DNA of 64,000 nucleotides from Aquibacillus salsiterrae (GTDB lineage: Bacteria > Bacillota > Bacilli > Bacillales > Amphibacillaceae): assembly GCF_028416595.1 (NCBI RefSeq), contig NZ_JAMQKC010000002.1, forward strand, positions 1-64,000. The letters run 5' to 3'. Shown here one piece after another: positions 45,982 to 54,217 of this stretch. The first letter of the stretch is position 1. Every line of letters starts with the position of its first letter. The notes beneath the pieces are model-generated. The model saw only the letters and a program-made list of their open reading frames with translations, was not told the origin of the DNA and made no database searches. The position numbers and the translations under genes are program-made.

Positions 45982-46018
45982 GATCTCATTGCCTCATCGG
46001 AGTGGGATCTTTTTTTTT
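45982..46018 (+). terminator. Rho-independent terminator
   Basis: GATCTCATT pairs with AGTGGGATC (two G-U pairs), followed by nine T. Confidence 0.85.
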
Positions 46019-46148
46019 GAAAGATAAGGTATAAAAAAGTCCAGGAGCTGTTTTTCGTAGTTAATCGATAAATATTCCTATTCTATGTTTCCCTCATTAT
46101 AGCGATAGTGCTATGATATTGGAAATGGGTAAGAGGGGGACAACGACA

Positions 46149-46871
46149 ATGCAGACGATAATATTCGACGTGGATGACACATTATATGACCAAGCCTTAT
46201 CTTTTCATAAAACATTTAGAAAGCTAATCGATGAAAGCTTTACCTATGACGAAATAGATAAGATTTACCGGGCAAGCAGGAAGTATAGTGAAACATTATT
46301 TGATCAAAGTGAAGCTGGTGAGATTACAACCTTCGAATGGCAAATCGGTCGAATTATGATGGCCTGTCAAGATTTTGCAATTCCAATTGACGAGAAAAAT
46401 GCGGCTTTATTTCATCAAACCTATGTTTCTGAGCAGAAAAATATTGAGATGTTTCCGGAGGTAGCCCAACTGCTCGATCTCCTCTCAAAGGAAGGGAAAC
46501 AACTAGCAGTTCTTACTAATGGCGAGGAAAAACATCAATCAATGAAAATCAAACAGCTTGAACTTGAGAAATGGATTCCGAAACAAAACATTTTTATTTC
46601 CGGTACCTATGGTCATGCTAAGCCAAAACGAGAGATTTTTGAGATTGTCGAGCAACAGTTAGGGCTTAAAAAGGCAGAGACCGTTTATGTTGGAGATTCC
46701 TATGAAAAAGATGTGATTGGAGCAAAGAAAGCTGGATGGAAAGCAATTTGGGTGAATCACCGGAAGCACAAGTTGCCAACAAACGCTACCACCAAGCCAG
46801 ATAAAGAAGTACATGATGTCAAACAATTGTTATCTGAATTTGGGGATAGTGGTGTGGTGTCTTTTAGCTAA
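46149..46871 (+). CDS. HAD-superfamily hydrolase (YjjG/pyrimidine 5'-nucleotidase-like)
   Basis: A 240-residue phosphatase. Motif I is FDVDDTLYD, motif II is VLTNG, the conserved Lys is in HAKPKREIF and motif III is VYVGDSYEKDVIGAKKAG. The ATG at 46149 after GAGGGGG is preferred to an upstream ATG at 46113. Subfamily I caps of this size act on small phosphates such as nucleotides, but the substrate is not fixed by sequence. The stretch 46872-47093 after it holds no recognised gene. Confidence 0.88.
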   Translation: MQTIIFDVDDTLYDQALSFHKTFRKLIDESFTYDEIDKIYRASRKYSETLFDQSEAGEITTFEWQIGRIMMACQDFAIPIDEKNAALFHQTYVSEQKNIEMFPEVAQLLDLLSKEGKQLAVLTNGEEKHQSMKIKQLELEKWIPKQNIFISGTYGHAKPKREIFEIVEQQLGLKKAETVYVGDSYEKDVIGAKKAGWKAIWVNHRKHKLPTNATTKPDKEVHDVKQLLSEFGDSGVVSFS

Positions 46872-47095
46872 CACAAGTATCATCGTTAAGAAAATAAGTA
46901 TTGTCCGCGAGTATTCAAAAAATGGGACTTAGTGTTGTCGAAATTTCCCAGGAAATATCTGACGCTAGGGAGAGGGCAAGATTTTTGTAGAATCGAGAAG
47001 GATGAAGAAAAGTTGCTTCACGCCAGGTCTAGTGGCGTGTCAAAAAGGAAAGGTGTAGTTACTTGAACTACAAGCTAACAAAAACCTTTTACAAA

Positions 47096-47139
47096 AAAAC
47101 ATAAAAAACAGCCCTTGCATGGGATTAACCAAGGGCTGT
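47096..47139 (-). terminator. Rho-independent terminator (minus strand)
   Basis: ACAGCCCTTG pairs with CAAGGGCTGT around a 12-base loop; on the minus strand it is followed by T-rich sequence. It ends the small gene at 47162. Confidence 0.85.
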
Positions 47140-47161
47140 ATGGAGAGCAATTGTTAAGTTT

Positions 47162-47308
47162 TTACATTAAGTCGTAAACGGATTCTTCGAAATAGAGCCA
47201 GTGGAAATACTCGATTTGTTCGTCAGTCATTTTGATGATCGTATCTTTGTTGAACTTATTCTTTTCCAATAGATGTTCGATTTTGAAATTACGTTCTGTT
47301 TGGCTCAT
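47162..47308 (-). CDS. 48-residue BH0509-like small protein
   Basis: The minus-strand ATG at 47308 follows GAGGAGG. The product MSQTERNFKIEHLLEKNK is followed by IIKMTDEQIEYF, the pattern of the short BH0509-type proteins of Bacilli: a charged N-terminal helix and a second helix beginning MTDEEIE. Function is unknown. A sequence close to the cre consensus lies upstream at 47361-47374, and a terminator follows the stop. Confidence 0.75.
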   Translation of the reverse strand: MSQTERNFKIEHLLEKNKFNKDTIIKMTDEQIEYFHWLYFEESVYDLM

Positions 47309-47569
47309 CCTGAAATCCTCCTCAAACCTTCTGTGAAAGAAGTATTTGTTTTTTAGTTATTGTAATCGCTTTCTTGTTGTATTTTTATTATATATCTCAT
47401 TTTGCGATAAAACAAATATCATTTTGAGATTGGATTTGCAGGAAGTCATATTAAGTGGTTATTGTTTAGCTTGAATCAGGCGCTACGACTGGGTTTGTGC
47501 AATTAATAAGATTAAACCCAATTGTGATTCACGGACTTTTTTCTTGAAAAGATAAAAAGTATAAAAAAA

Positions 47570-47905
47570 CAATGCGCCTGCGCTTTTGTATTATGTCTAG
47601 CTCCGGCACCTAGCCCGCTTGAGGTCATAAGTCTGATCAAGGCGCCCTACGCTTTTCTTATATGTCTAGCTTCAGCGCCTAGTCCCTCGTGTCATAAGTC
47701 AATCCCCTCTGTGGCAAGGACCGCCACGTCAGGTCTTGTCTTATGCCGGTCGGGTCTACCAAGTCGCTTACGCTTTTCTTATATATCTAGCTTCAGCGCC
47801 TAGCCCCTCGTGTCATAAGTCAATCCCTTCTGTGGCAAGGACCGCCACGTCAGGTCTTGTCTTATGCTTGCCTTAGTCTGACCAAGGCGCCCTACGCTTT
47901 TCTTA
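47570..47905 (+). repeat. Intergenic hairpin repeat, three consecutive copies
   Basis: One shortened copy (about 47570-47660) and two full copies (about 47661-47780 and 47781-47905) each start with TCTAGCTTCAGCGCCTAG or a variant, contain CATAAGTCAATCCC and GTCTTGTCTTATG arms around GTGGCAAGGACCGCCAC, and end CTACGCTTTTCTTAT. The last copy overlaps the stop codon of the minus-strand HAD gene by a few bases. Confidence 0.9.
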
Positions 47906-48727
47906 TTCAGTAACAACTAAATCCTTTAACACATAGTCTTCAACCACTTTTGCCACGCCATCATTCGTGTTTGTATCCGTGACAAGATCAGCTATTGATT
48001 TAATATCAGCTGGTGCATTGCCCATTGCGACGCCAAGTCCAGCAAATTCAATCATTTCTTGGTCGTTATAACTATCACCCATCGCAATCACTTCTTCCTG
48101 TTTTATACCAAGTGTTTCAATAAGCTTGTTTAAGCTAGTGCCTTTTGTTACCCCTTTTTCAGTAAATTCAAGGAAAAAAGGCTTGGAACGCATGATGCTA
48201 AAGTCAGACGCTAGTGCTGCTTTAAGCTTTGTTTCAATCGGTTTTAACTTTTCTTGCGCTTCAACCATCAACACTTTAACAACAGGCTCTGGTACACCTT
48301 CAACAAAGTTATCGACAACTGAAATCGGAAGTCCGGTTAGTTCTGATTCAATGGTTGTGTATGGGTTTGCTTTTTCCGTTATGATTTGATCGCCAACATA
48401 AGTGTGAATAAAAACATTCTCTTGAACACTAATCTCATACAATTTCTCAACTGCAGATACTGATAAAGTACTGCTAAACAGCTCTGTTTGCGTCTTCCAA
48501 TTGATGATCTTCCCACCATTGAACGATAGAATAAAGCTTCCGTAGTCCGCTAAATTAAGCTCATCGGCAACTTGTCTCATACCAAATGTTGGTCTACCGG
48601 ATGCGAGCACGACCTTTACGCCATGTTGTTGCGCTTGCATAAGTGCTTTTTTGGTGCGAGCAGAAATGGTGTGGTCATCACGGAGCAGCGTATCATCCAT
48701 GTCTAAAACTACCATTTTATATGTCAT
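47903..48727 (-). CDS. Cof-type HAD-IIB hydrolase
   Basis: A 274-residue sugar-phosphate or phosphosugar phosphatase of the Cof/YidA type. Motif I is LDMDDTLLRDD, motif II lies in VVLASGRP, and motifs III/IV read KGTSLNKL and AMGDSYNDQEMIEFAG. The C2 cap inserted between motifs II and III is of normal length. Natural substrates vary in this family. A TATAAT box with a preceding TGG lies just upstream on the minus strand. Its stop codon lies in the end of a hairpin repeat. Confidence 0.92.
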   Translation of the reverse strand: MTYKMVVLDMDDTLLRDDHTISARTKKALMQAQQHGVKVVLASGRPTFGMRQVADELNLADYGSFILSFNGGKIINWKTQTELFSSTLSVSAVEKLYEISVQENVFIHTYVGDQIITEKANPYTTIESELTGLPISVVDNFVEGVPEPVVKVLMVEAQEKLKPIETKLKAALASDFSIMRSKPFFLEFTEKGVTKGTSLNKLIETLGIKQEEVIAMGDSYNDQEMIEFAGLGVAMGNAPADIKSIADLVTDTNTNDGVAKVVEDYVLKDLVVTE

Positions 48728-49058
48728 GTTAGATTTGTCCCCTCTTTTTGCAATTTATCTCCATTATACCATAGGCAGTTTGGGTGAGCCCGTTCTCATT
48801 TTTTCACGTTTAAATTTTAAATTTAACAAAAATGAGACAATGAACAGGCCCTATGTCCGAATAGAAGCAATAGAACCGGCCCAGGTTATCGTCAAAACTC
48901 AATTTTATAGAAAAAATCTAATAACTTTCCTTCAATAATTGTCTGAAAAGTATTAAACTAGAATAGTTGATATAATTTTTTTGTTAGATTTTTTAACATG
49001 GTAGCTAGTGTGAATGGTATTGCATCACTTATACAACATTTAAGGAGGAGTAAATCTA
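48728..49058. other. Intergenic stretch with one inverted repeat, no gene
   Basis: It holds the promoter of the Cof-type gene, a 10-bp perfect inverted repeat (TCTCATTTTT at 48794-48803 with its complement at 48828-48837) and the leader of the DUF1641 gene. No coding frame with a ribosome-binding site was seen. Confidence 0.5.
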
Positions 49059-49487
49059 ATGTCTAAAGAGAATGAAGAACAGCAAGTGTTTTCAGATGCT
49101 GCCCAGGGGGAGCGTGAGCTGCTTGAGCAGTTGTTAGATCCTAAGGTGCAGGAATCTTTGACTGTACTTGTGAAGGAATTACCAAAGTTAACTGAATTAG
49201 TTAGCATTCTATCTAAATCCTATGATACAGTTCAGTCGCTAGCTGCGGATGATGTATTTAAGAGTGATACAGTTGGTGCTGTTTCTGAGATGGTTGGTCC
49301 AGTTAAAGGTTCTGTAAAAAACATTGCGGCTACTTTAATTGAAGCAAAGGATGAGGCTGACAATAGTGAAGAAGTAATAGGCTTGTTTGGCTTATTGAAA
49401 ATGTTAAAGGATCCGCAAGCGCAAAAGCTTTTCCGTTTTGTAAATGCCTACTTAAAGGTCGCATCTGAAAAAAGTAATCAAAAGTAA
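49059..49487 (+). CDS. DUF1641 protein (YjlC-like)
   Basis: A 142-residue soluble helical protein with the C-terminal DUF1641 pattern GLFGLLKMLKDPQAQKLFRF. In Bacillus a DUF1641 protein (YjlC) is encoded directly before the type II NADH dehydrogenase (YjlD/Ndh), and the same order occurs here with a 38-base gap. Its molecular role is unsettled; a link to respiratory-chain function is inferred from that conserved pairing. AAGGAGGAG precedes the ATG. Confidence 0.88.
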   Translation: MSKENEEQQVFSDAAQGERELLEQLLDPKVQESLTVLVKELPKLTELVSILSKSYDTVQSLAADDVFKSDTVGAVSEMVGPVKGSVKNIAATLIEAKDEADNSEEVIGLFGLLKMLKDPQAQKLFRFVNAYLKVASEKSNQK

Positions 49488-49525
49488 TTAACTGTAACAA
49501 TAAGCTAAGAATGGAGGATTCATTA

Positions 49526-50707
49526 ATGTCTAAAAAAATCGTCATCTTAGGTGCTGGTTACGGGGGTTTACTTTCTGCTTTAACTGTACGTGAACATTTT
49601 AGCGTTGAGGAAGCAGAAGTAACTGTTGTCAATCAAACACCAACACATCAAATCATTACCGAGTTGCATCGTCTTGCGGCAGGGAATGTTACTGAAAAAA
49701 GAATCTCTTTGTCCCTTGAAAAACTTTTTAAAGGGAAAGATATCGAACTTCGTGTTGACTCTGTTGATACGTTTAACGTGAACAATCAAGAAGTCATTCT
49801 ATCTGAAGGCTATCACTTATCCTATGACGCGCTAGTGGTTGGGTTAGGTAGTAAAACAGCTTATTTCGGTATACCGGGTCTTGAAGAAAATAGCTTTGTT
49901 TTGAAATCTACTGAAGATGCGAATAAAATTCGTGCACATGTGGATGGGCGAATTAAAGAATATGCTCAATCGAAAAAAGAAGAAGATGCAACTTTCCTAA
50001 TCGGTGGTGGTGGACTAACTGGTGTCGAGTTAGTCGGTGAATTAGCTGATGAACTACCTGATCTTTGCCGTAAGCATGGTGTCAATCCACAAGACATTAA
50101 ACTGAAGTTAGTCGAAGCGATGCCAGGAATTTTAGCGATGCTCTCCCCTGAACTAGTGGAGCGTGCCCAAACTAGTCTAGAAAAACGTGGCGTTGAATTC
50201 ATCACAGGCGTACCTGTAACTAATGTGGAAGGTAATGTTGTTGATCTAAAAGATGGCCAGCAAATCAAAACAAACACATTCGTCTGGACTGGTGGGGTCC
50301 AAGGCAATCCGTTAGTCGGTGAATCTGGACTAGAAGTTAATCGTGGTCGTGCATCAGTAAACCAATACTTACAGTCTGTTTCACATGAAAATGTATTTGT
50401 TGTTGGGGATAGTGCTGTCTACTTTAAACCAGATGCGGAACGACCTGAGCCGCCAACAGCACAAATTGCTTGGCAAATGGGTGAGTTAGTTGGCTACAAC
50501 CTGTTTGCGTACCTTGAGGGAAGAGAAATGGAAACATTTAATCCAGTTAATTCCGGTACACTTGCAAGTCTTGGTCGTAAAGATGCGGTTGCAAGCGTTG
50601 GTGGGAACGGAACAGAAATGAAAGGATTACCTGCTTCCCTGATGAAAGAAGCAAGTAACATTCGTTATCTGACACATGTTAAAGGGCTGTTTAGTTTAGC
50701 TTACTAA
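49526..50707 (+). CDS. ndh: Type II NADH dehydrogenase (NDH-2, YjlD-like)
   Basis: A 393-residue membrane-associated flavoprotein. The FAD site is VILGAGYGGLLSAL, the NADH site is FLIGGGGLTGVELVGELADE, and VFVVGDSA is the second FAD motif, followed by PPTAQIAWQMG. The ATG at 49526 is chosen since TGGAGG lies just before it. The enzyme passes electrons from NADH to menaquinone without pumping protons. Paired with DUF1641 upstream as in Bacillus. A terminator follows. Confidence 0.92.
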   Translation: MSKKIVILGAGYGGLLSALTVREHFSVEEAEVTVVNQTPTHQIITELHRLAAGNVTEKRISLSLEKLFKGKDIELRVDSVDTFNVNNQEVILSEGYHLSYDALVVGLGSKTAYFGIPGLEENSFVLKSTEDANKIRAHVDGRIKEYAQSKKEEDATFLIGGGGLTGVELVGELADELPDLCRKHGVNPQDIKLKLVEAMPGILAMLSPELVERAQTSLEKRGVEFITGVPVTNVEGNVVDLKDGQQIKTNTFVWTGGVQGNPLVGESGLEVNRGRASVNQYLQSVSHENVFVVGDSAVYFKPDAERPEPPTAQIAWQMGELVGYNLFAYLEGREMETFNPVNSGTLASLGRKDAVASVGGNGTEMKGLPASLMKEASNIRYLTHVKGLFSLAY

Positions 50708-50754
50708 TTCATCTCGGTGTTAGCATAACAATTCTAATAAAGTAAGACAGAATG

Positions 50755-50793
50755 AAAGACCTTTTCCGATTCCGATTGGAAAAGGGTCTTTTT
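50755..50793 (+). terminator. Rho-independent terminator
   Basis: AAAGACC and TTTTCC pair with GGAAAA and GGGTCTTT with a one-base bulge; T tail. Confidence 0.85.
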
Positions 50794-50812
50794 ATGCGAA
50801 GATTTTTATGCG

Positions 50813-50880
50813 AAGATAAGAAAATATAAAAAAATCCAAGCGGGGATAACATCCAGCAACAGCCACGTCCAACTTAACTT
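50813..50880 (+). repeat. Lead-in fragment of the intergenic repeat
   Basis: AAGATAAGAAAATATAAAAA and the following ATCCA...GGGATAACAT...AGCCACGTCCA match the left flank of the degenerate repeat at 11178. The remainder of 50881-51015 holds only the promoter region of the SAM riboswitch. Confidence 0.55.
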
Positions 50881-51015
50881 ATGTGCCTGTTTTTAAACCA
50901 GAACTAATAGGCAGTCTATTGTTAAATTTCAAAAAGCTATTGACGTTCAGTTAGCATGTCTGTTATTGTGTTAATTGTCTAATAATTTAAACCAATTAAA
51001 TAGTATTAATTTACT

Positions 51016-51117
51016 CTTATCACGAGTAGGCTGAGGGATTTGGCCCTATGACGCCCGGCAACCGCCCTTTTGGGAATGGTGCTACTTCCAACAGGCAGAG
51101 ATGTCTGAAAGATAAGG
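51016..51117 (+). promoter_or_regulatory. SAM-I (S-box) riboswitch
   Basis: The element starts CTTATCACGAGTAGG and contains CTGAGGGATTTGGCCC, TGACGCCCGGCAACC, GGTGCTACTTCC, CAGGCAGA and GAAAGATAAGG: the conserved blocks of the S-box in order, with CTTATC and GATAAG closing P1. A terminator follows 31 bases later, so high S-adenosylmethionine should stop transcription of the thiolase/symporter/CoA-ligase operon. Confidence 0.97.
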
Positions 51118-51147
51118 GGGCGAAGCGAGTACTTAATTTATGACTTC

Positions 51148-51178
51148 AACCCTCTTTCTTTTAGAAAGAGGGTTTTTT
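51148..51178 (+). terminator. Riboswitch-controlled terminator
   Basis: AACCCTCTTTCT pairs perfectly with AGAAAGAGGGTT around a three-base loop, followed by T6. It is the expression platform of the SAM-I riboswitch. Confidence 0.93.
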
Positions 51179-51244
51179 AACGGATTGCTAAATAAATAGG
51201 TAGGGGAAGAAACTGTCCCCAATCCAGGGAGGAGTTTGGTAAAG

Positions 51245-52411
51245 ATGAGTGTTGTGATAGTAGGGGGGGTCAGGACGCCGTTTGGAAAGTGGAAGGGAAT
51301 GTTGGCTGACCTAGATGCAAAAGAAATTGGCGCCTATGCGGTTTCCGAACTAATCAACCGCGTACCTGAGGCGAAGGAAGCAGATGGAGTCCTGCTTGCG
51401 CAAGTTCTGCAAGCGGGGCAAGGACAAAATCCGGCACGTAAAGTAGCTACAGATGCAGGGGTAAGTCTTTCAACTCCAGCAATTACGCTGAACAATGTCT
51501 GCATCGCCGGTCTTGCCGCTGTCTCTGACGCGGCCCGCCGCATTCATGTTGGTGAAGGAGACTTATATATCACTGGAGGATTTGATTCGATGACGAATGC
51601 TCCGTATGTGGCGCCGTTTCGAAAGGAGCAGTCGATTGGTGCACTTGCCTTAACGGACACCTTACTGCATGATGGGTTATGGTGTTCGCTGGCAGACCAG
51701 GGGATGGGACTTCTAACTGATAACAAAAACAAAGATTTTCAGATTGATAGAGAGGACCAAGATGCCTTTGCCCAGCTTTCACAAGAGCGAGCATCCGATG
51801 CACAGCAACAAGGACACCTTCAAGAGGAATTATTTTCACTTACGTTCAATGGCAAAGTACTCGATCAGGACGAAGGAATCAGACACCATTCTTCGCTTGA
51901 GAAATTAGCGACATTACGCCCAGCCTTTACTAAAACAGGAACGATTACTGCGGGGAATGCCTCGCAAATGACTGACGGAGCGAGTGTTGGAATTATCGCA
52001 TCCGAACGAAAAGCAGAAGCACTTGGCAAGACGCCACTCGCTAGAATCGTAGGTTGGGCAGACGTTGCAGGTCCTGATACTAGTTTACACACGAAACCAG
52101 CGCAAGCAATTAAAGCTGTTTTGGCGAAAAACAATTTAAGCATGGATGATATTGATTTATTCGAAATTAATGAGGCTTTCGCCAGTGTGGTGGTGGCGAG
52201 TTGTCGCGAGCTAGGAATTGGCTATGACCGTGTGAATGTCAATGGTGGTGCGATTGCAATTGGTCATCCGCTCGGTGGAACAGGATTCCGCCTCGTGCTT
52301 ACTCTTGCACACGAACTAAAGCGGCGTGGTGGTGGCAGAGGAATTGCCTCGTTATGCGGCGGCGGTGGTCAAGGCATGGCAGTGTTGATTGAAGTTCCGA
52401 AAAACTGGTAA
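51245..52411 (+). CDS. Acetyl-CoA C-acyltransferase (thiolase)
   Basis: A 388-residue thiolase. The nucleophilic Cys lies in LNNVCIAGLAAV, the HIS motif is FEINEAFA, and the C-terminal motifs are GGAIAIGHPLGGTG and CGGGGQG. The ATG at 51245 after AGGGAGGAG is preferred to a TTG nine bases upstream. The enzyme joins or cleaves acyl-CoA and acetyl-CoA, for example acetoacetyl-CoA. It is the first gene under the SAM-I riboswitch, an unusual target, and it is followed by a symporter and an acetoacetyl-CoA-synthetase-like ligase, which together would take up a keto acid, activate it and split it. Confidence 0.93.
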   Translation: MSVVIVGGVRTPFGKWKGMLADLDAKEIGAYAVSELINRVPEAKEADGVLLAQVLQAGQGQNPARKVATDAGVSLSTPAITLNNVCIAGLAAVSDAARRIHVGEGDLYITGGFDSMTNAPYVAPFRKEQSIGALALTDTLLHDGLWCSLADQGMGLLTDNKNKDFQIDREDQDAFAQLSQERASDAQQQGHLQEELFSLTFNGKVLDQDEGIRHHSSLEKLATLRPAFTKTGTITAGNASQMTDGASVGIIASERKAEALGKTPLARIVGWADVAGPDTSLHTKPAQAIKAVLAKNNLSMDDIDLFEINEAFASVVVASCRELGIGYDRVNVNGGAIAIGHPLGGTGFRLVLTLAHELKRRGGGRGIASLCGGGGQGMAVLIEVPKNW

Positions 52412-52496
52412 CTAGCAAGCTAACACACGAGAAGTTTTGCCTAAAACCAAGTTAACCTATCAAATTTATATAAATTCAAAAAAAGGGGATTTTATT

Positions 52497-52595
52497 ATGT
52501 TTACTACTTATTTTAGTCTCATCGCATTATGCTGGGCAGTTGGACTTGTGATTTGGAAGATATCTTATTCATCTAAAGGGGAGGGGAATAAATAA
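52497..52595 (+). CDS. Symporter small accessory protein (32 residues)
   Basis: A single-helix peptide (hydrophobic about residues 5-20, opening MFTTYFSLIALCW) preceded by AAAAGGGGA. Its TAA overlaps the ATG of the symporter by one base, so the two are translationally coupled. Very short membrane proteins in exactly this position are known before sodium:solute symporters. It probably binds the transporter. Confidence 0.7.
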   Translation: MFTTYFSLIALCWAVGLVIWKISYSSKGEGNK

Positions 52596-54097
52596 TGGAA
52601 TCTGTTACAGGTACTTTATTTTGGACAATTATTATCATTTTAGTTGCTTATTTTGGAGTTGTTGTATGGATTGGGCAAAAAGGCAATCAGTTTAGTAAAT
52701 CAATGACTGGCTTTGCGACTGCACGAGGTAAAGTTAACCCATTGGTCGTTGGTGCGAGTTTTGCTGCATCCTACTCTAGCGCGAACCTGTTTATTGGTGT
52801 GCCGGGACTAGCGTATCAATATGGTACATCGGTGCTATGGTACACATTAGGATGTTTTGGGGTATCTTGGATTGCCTTATTACTTTTTGCCAAAACATTT
52901 TGGCGTTACGGGAAAAAATTCGGTGGGGTATCAACGTTACCGGAATGGCTTGGTCGTCGTTACAACAGTAAAGCGTTACAAGTGTTAGTGACCTTATTAA
53001 TTTTATTTAATGTTTACTATATTGTTGGTCAAAACGTCGGCTTAGCAACTATTTTTGAAACAGTACTTAATATACCGTACACTTGGGGAATTATTATTGG
53101 TGTAGTCATAACGATTGTTTACATTGGTCTTGGTGGGGCATTCGCCCAGCTTGTAACAGACGGGTTACAAGGGGTTTTGATGGCAATTACATCTGTACTT
53201 GTTTTAGTTTCTTTATTATGGACAATTGGCGGTGGGTTTAACGTATTTGGACAACTGTCAAATAAGCTTGAAGCAATTGACCCTAGCCTGATTGGCGCGT
53301 TATCCAACGGTGGACCTTATAATAGTACCGTAGCGATTGTAGCTGTTCAATTCTTACTATTTAGTTTCGTATTAATGCCACACCTATTAAATAAAGTATT
53401 ATCAGTCGAAAAGGAAGAGGATTTAGCTCCGTTCACCTTATCAGCTGGAGTTGTTTTATTCTTAATTTCAACATTAATGGTTATTGGTGGCTTAGCAGCA
53501 AGAGTGGTTGCGCCAAACTTAGCAAGTGTTGACTCAGCAATACCTGTCTATGTCCTTGAGGCATTCCCTCCGTTTGTTGCAGCTATCATTGTCGTTGGAA
53601 TTATTTCTGCGATTCTTTCTAGTACGGATAGCTTATATCTTGGTATCACTTCTAGTATTGGAAATGATTTTTACAAGGTATTGGCACCAATTTTTTCGAA
53701 AAAACAGCTCGCAGCAGACGTGCTTGACAAAAATGCCGTCCGTGTCGCAAAGGGTTCACTCGTGTTCGTTGGTATTGCCACGTTATACGTTTCCTTAGAC
53801 AGACCTGATTCGTTAGCAGTTTTAATTCAGTTCAGCTTTTCGGCGATTATTAGCGGTATCATTGCACCAATCACACTTGGCTATCTATGGAATAAATCGA
53901 ACGGTCCGGGAGCAATTGCTTCATTAATTACTGGTACAGCATTGTATGTTCTGTTTACTAGTCAAAATATTATTGAAAACATCTTTATCGCAATGTTCTT
54001 TGCTTCCCTTATTGCATTTGTAGTGATGGGCGTAGTAAGTTTGTTAACGCAAAAGCAAACAGTAGCAAATGATCAAGTATTGACGATTAACAAATAA
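52595..54097 (+). CDS. Sodium:solute symporter (SSS family)
   Basis: A 500-residue permease with about 13 hydrophobic segments. SSS signatures include ASFAASYSSANLFIGVPG near the first unwound helix, GGVSTLPEWLGRRY, and SAILSSTDSLYLGITSSIGND in the sodium-site helix 8 region. It imports a solute with sodium. Given its neighbours (CoA ligase and two thiolases) a short-chain keto or carboxylic acid is likely. AGGGGAGGGG precedes the start inside the accessory gene. Confidence 0.92.
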   Translation: MESVTGTLFWTIIIILVAYFGVVVWIGQKGNQFSKSMTGFATARGKVNPLVVGASFAASYSSANLFIGVPGLAYQYGTSVLWYTLGCFGVSWIALLLFAKTFWRYGKKFGGVSTLPEWLGRRYNSKALQVLVTLLILFNVYYIVGQNVGLATIFETVLNIPYTWGIIIGVVITIVYIGLGGAFAQLVTDGLQGVLMAITSVLVLVSLLWTIGGGFNVFGQLSNKLEAIDPSLIGALSNGGPYNSTVAIVAVQFLLFSFVLMPHLLNKVLSVEKEEDLAPFTLSAGVVLFLISTLMVIGGLAARVVAPNLASVDSAIPVYVLEAFPPFVAAIIVVGIISAILSSTDSLYLGITSSIGNDFYKVLAPIFSKKQLAADVLDKNAVRVAKGSLVFVGIATLYVSLDRPDSLAVLIQFSFSAIISGIIAPITLGYLWNKSNGPGAIASLITGTALYVLFTSQNIIENIFIAMFFASLIAFVVMGVVSLLTQKQTVANDQVLTINK

Positions 54098-54113
54098 GGG
54101 GCAATTGACGCAT

Positions 54114-54191
54114 CGTTCACCAAGCCCCTTTGAACAAAATAGCTAGGCAAGATAATAAATTTGATTTTGAAAAACAGGGGCTTGGTGAACG
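54114..54191 (+). repeat. 16-bp perfect inverted repeat between symporter and ligase genes
   Basis: CGTTCACCAAGCCCCT at 54114-54129 is repeated in inverted form at 54176-54191, with 46 bases between. The right arm ends 11 bases before the ligase ribosome-binding site. There is no T tract. It could protect or separate the mRNA segments, or be a regulator site. Confidence 0.8.
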
Positions 54192-54217
54192 TCCATTATT
54201 ACCAAGGAGGAAGACAA

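Noticed and set aside
46918-46990. 22-codon frame beginning MGLSVVEISQEISDARERA
   Set aside because: No ribosome-binding site and too short to place; could be a gene remnant, but nothing supports expression.
49005-49035. Rex-type operator before the DUF1641/NDH-2 pair
   Set aside because: In Bacillus this pair is Rex-controlled, but the candidate GTGTGAATGGTATTGCATCAC is only weakly symmetric and does not fit the Rex consensus well.
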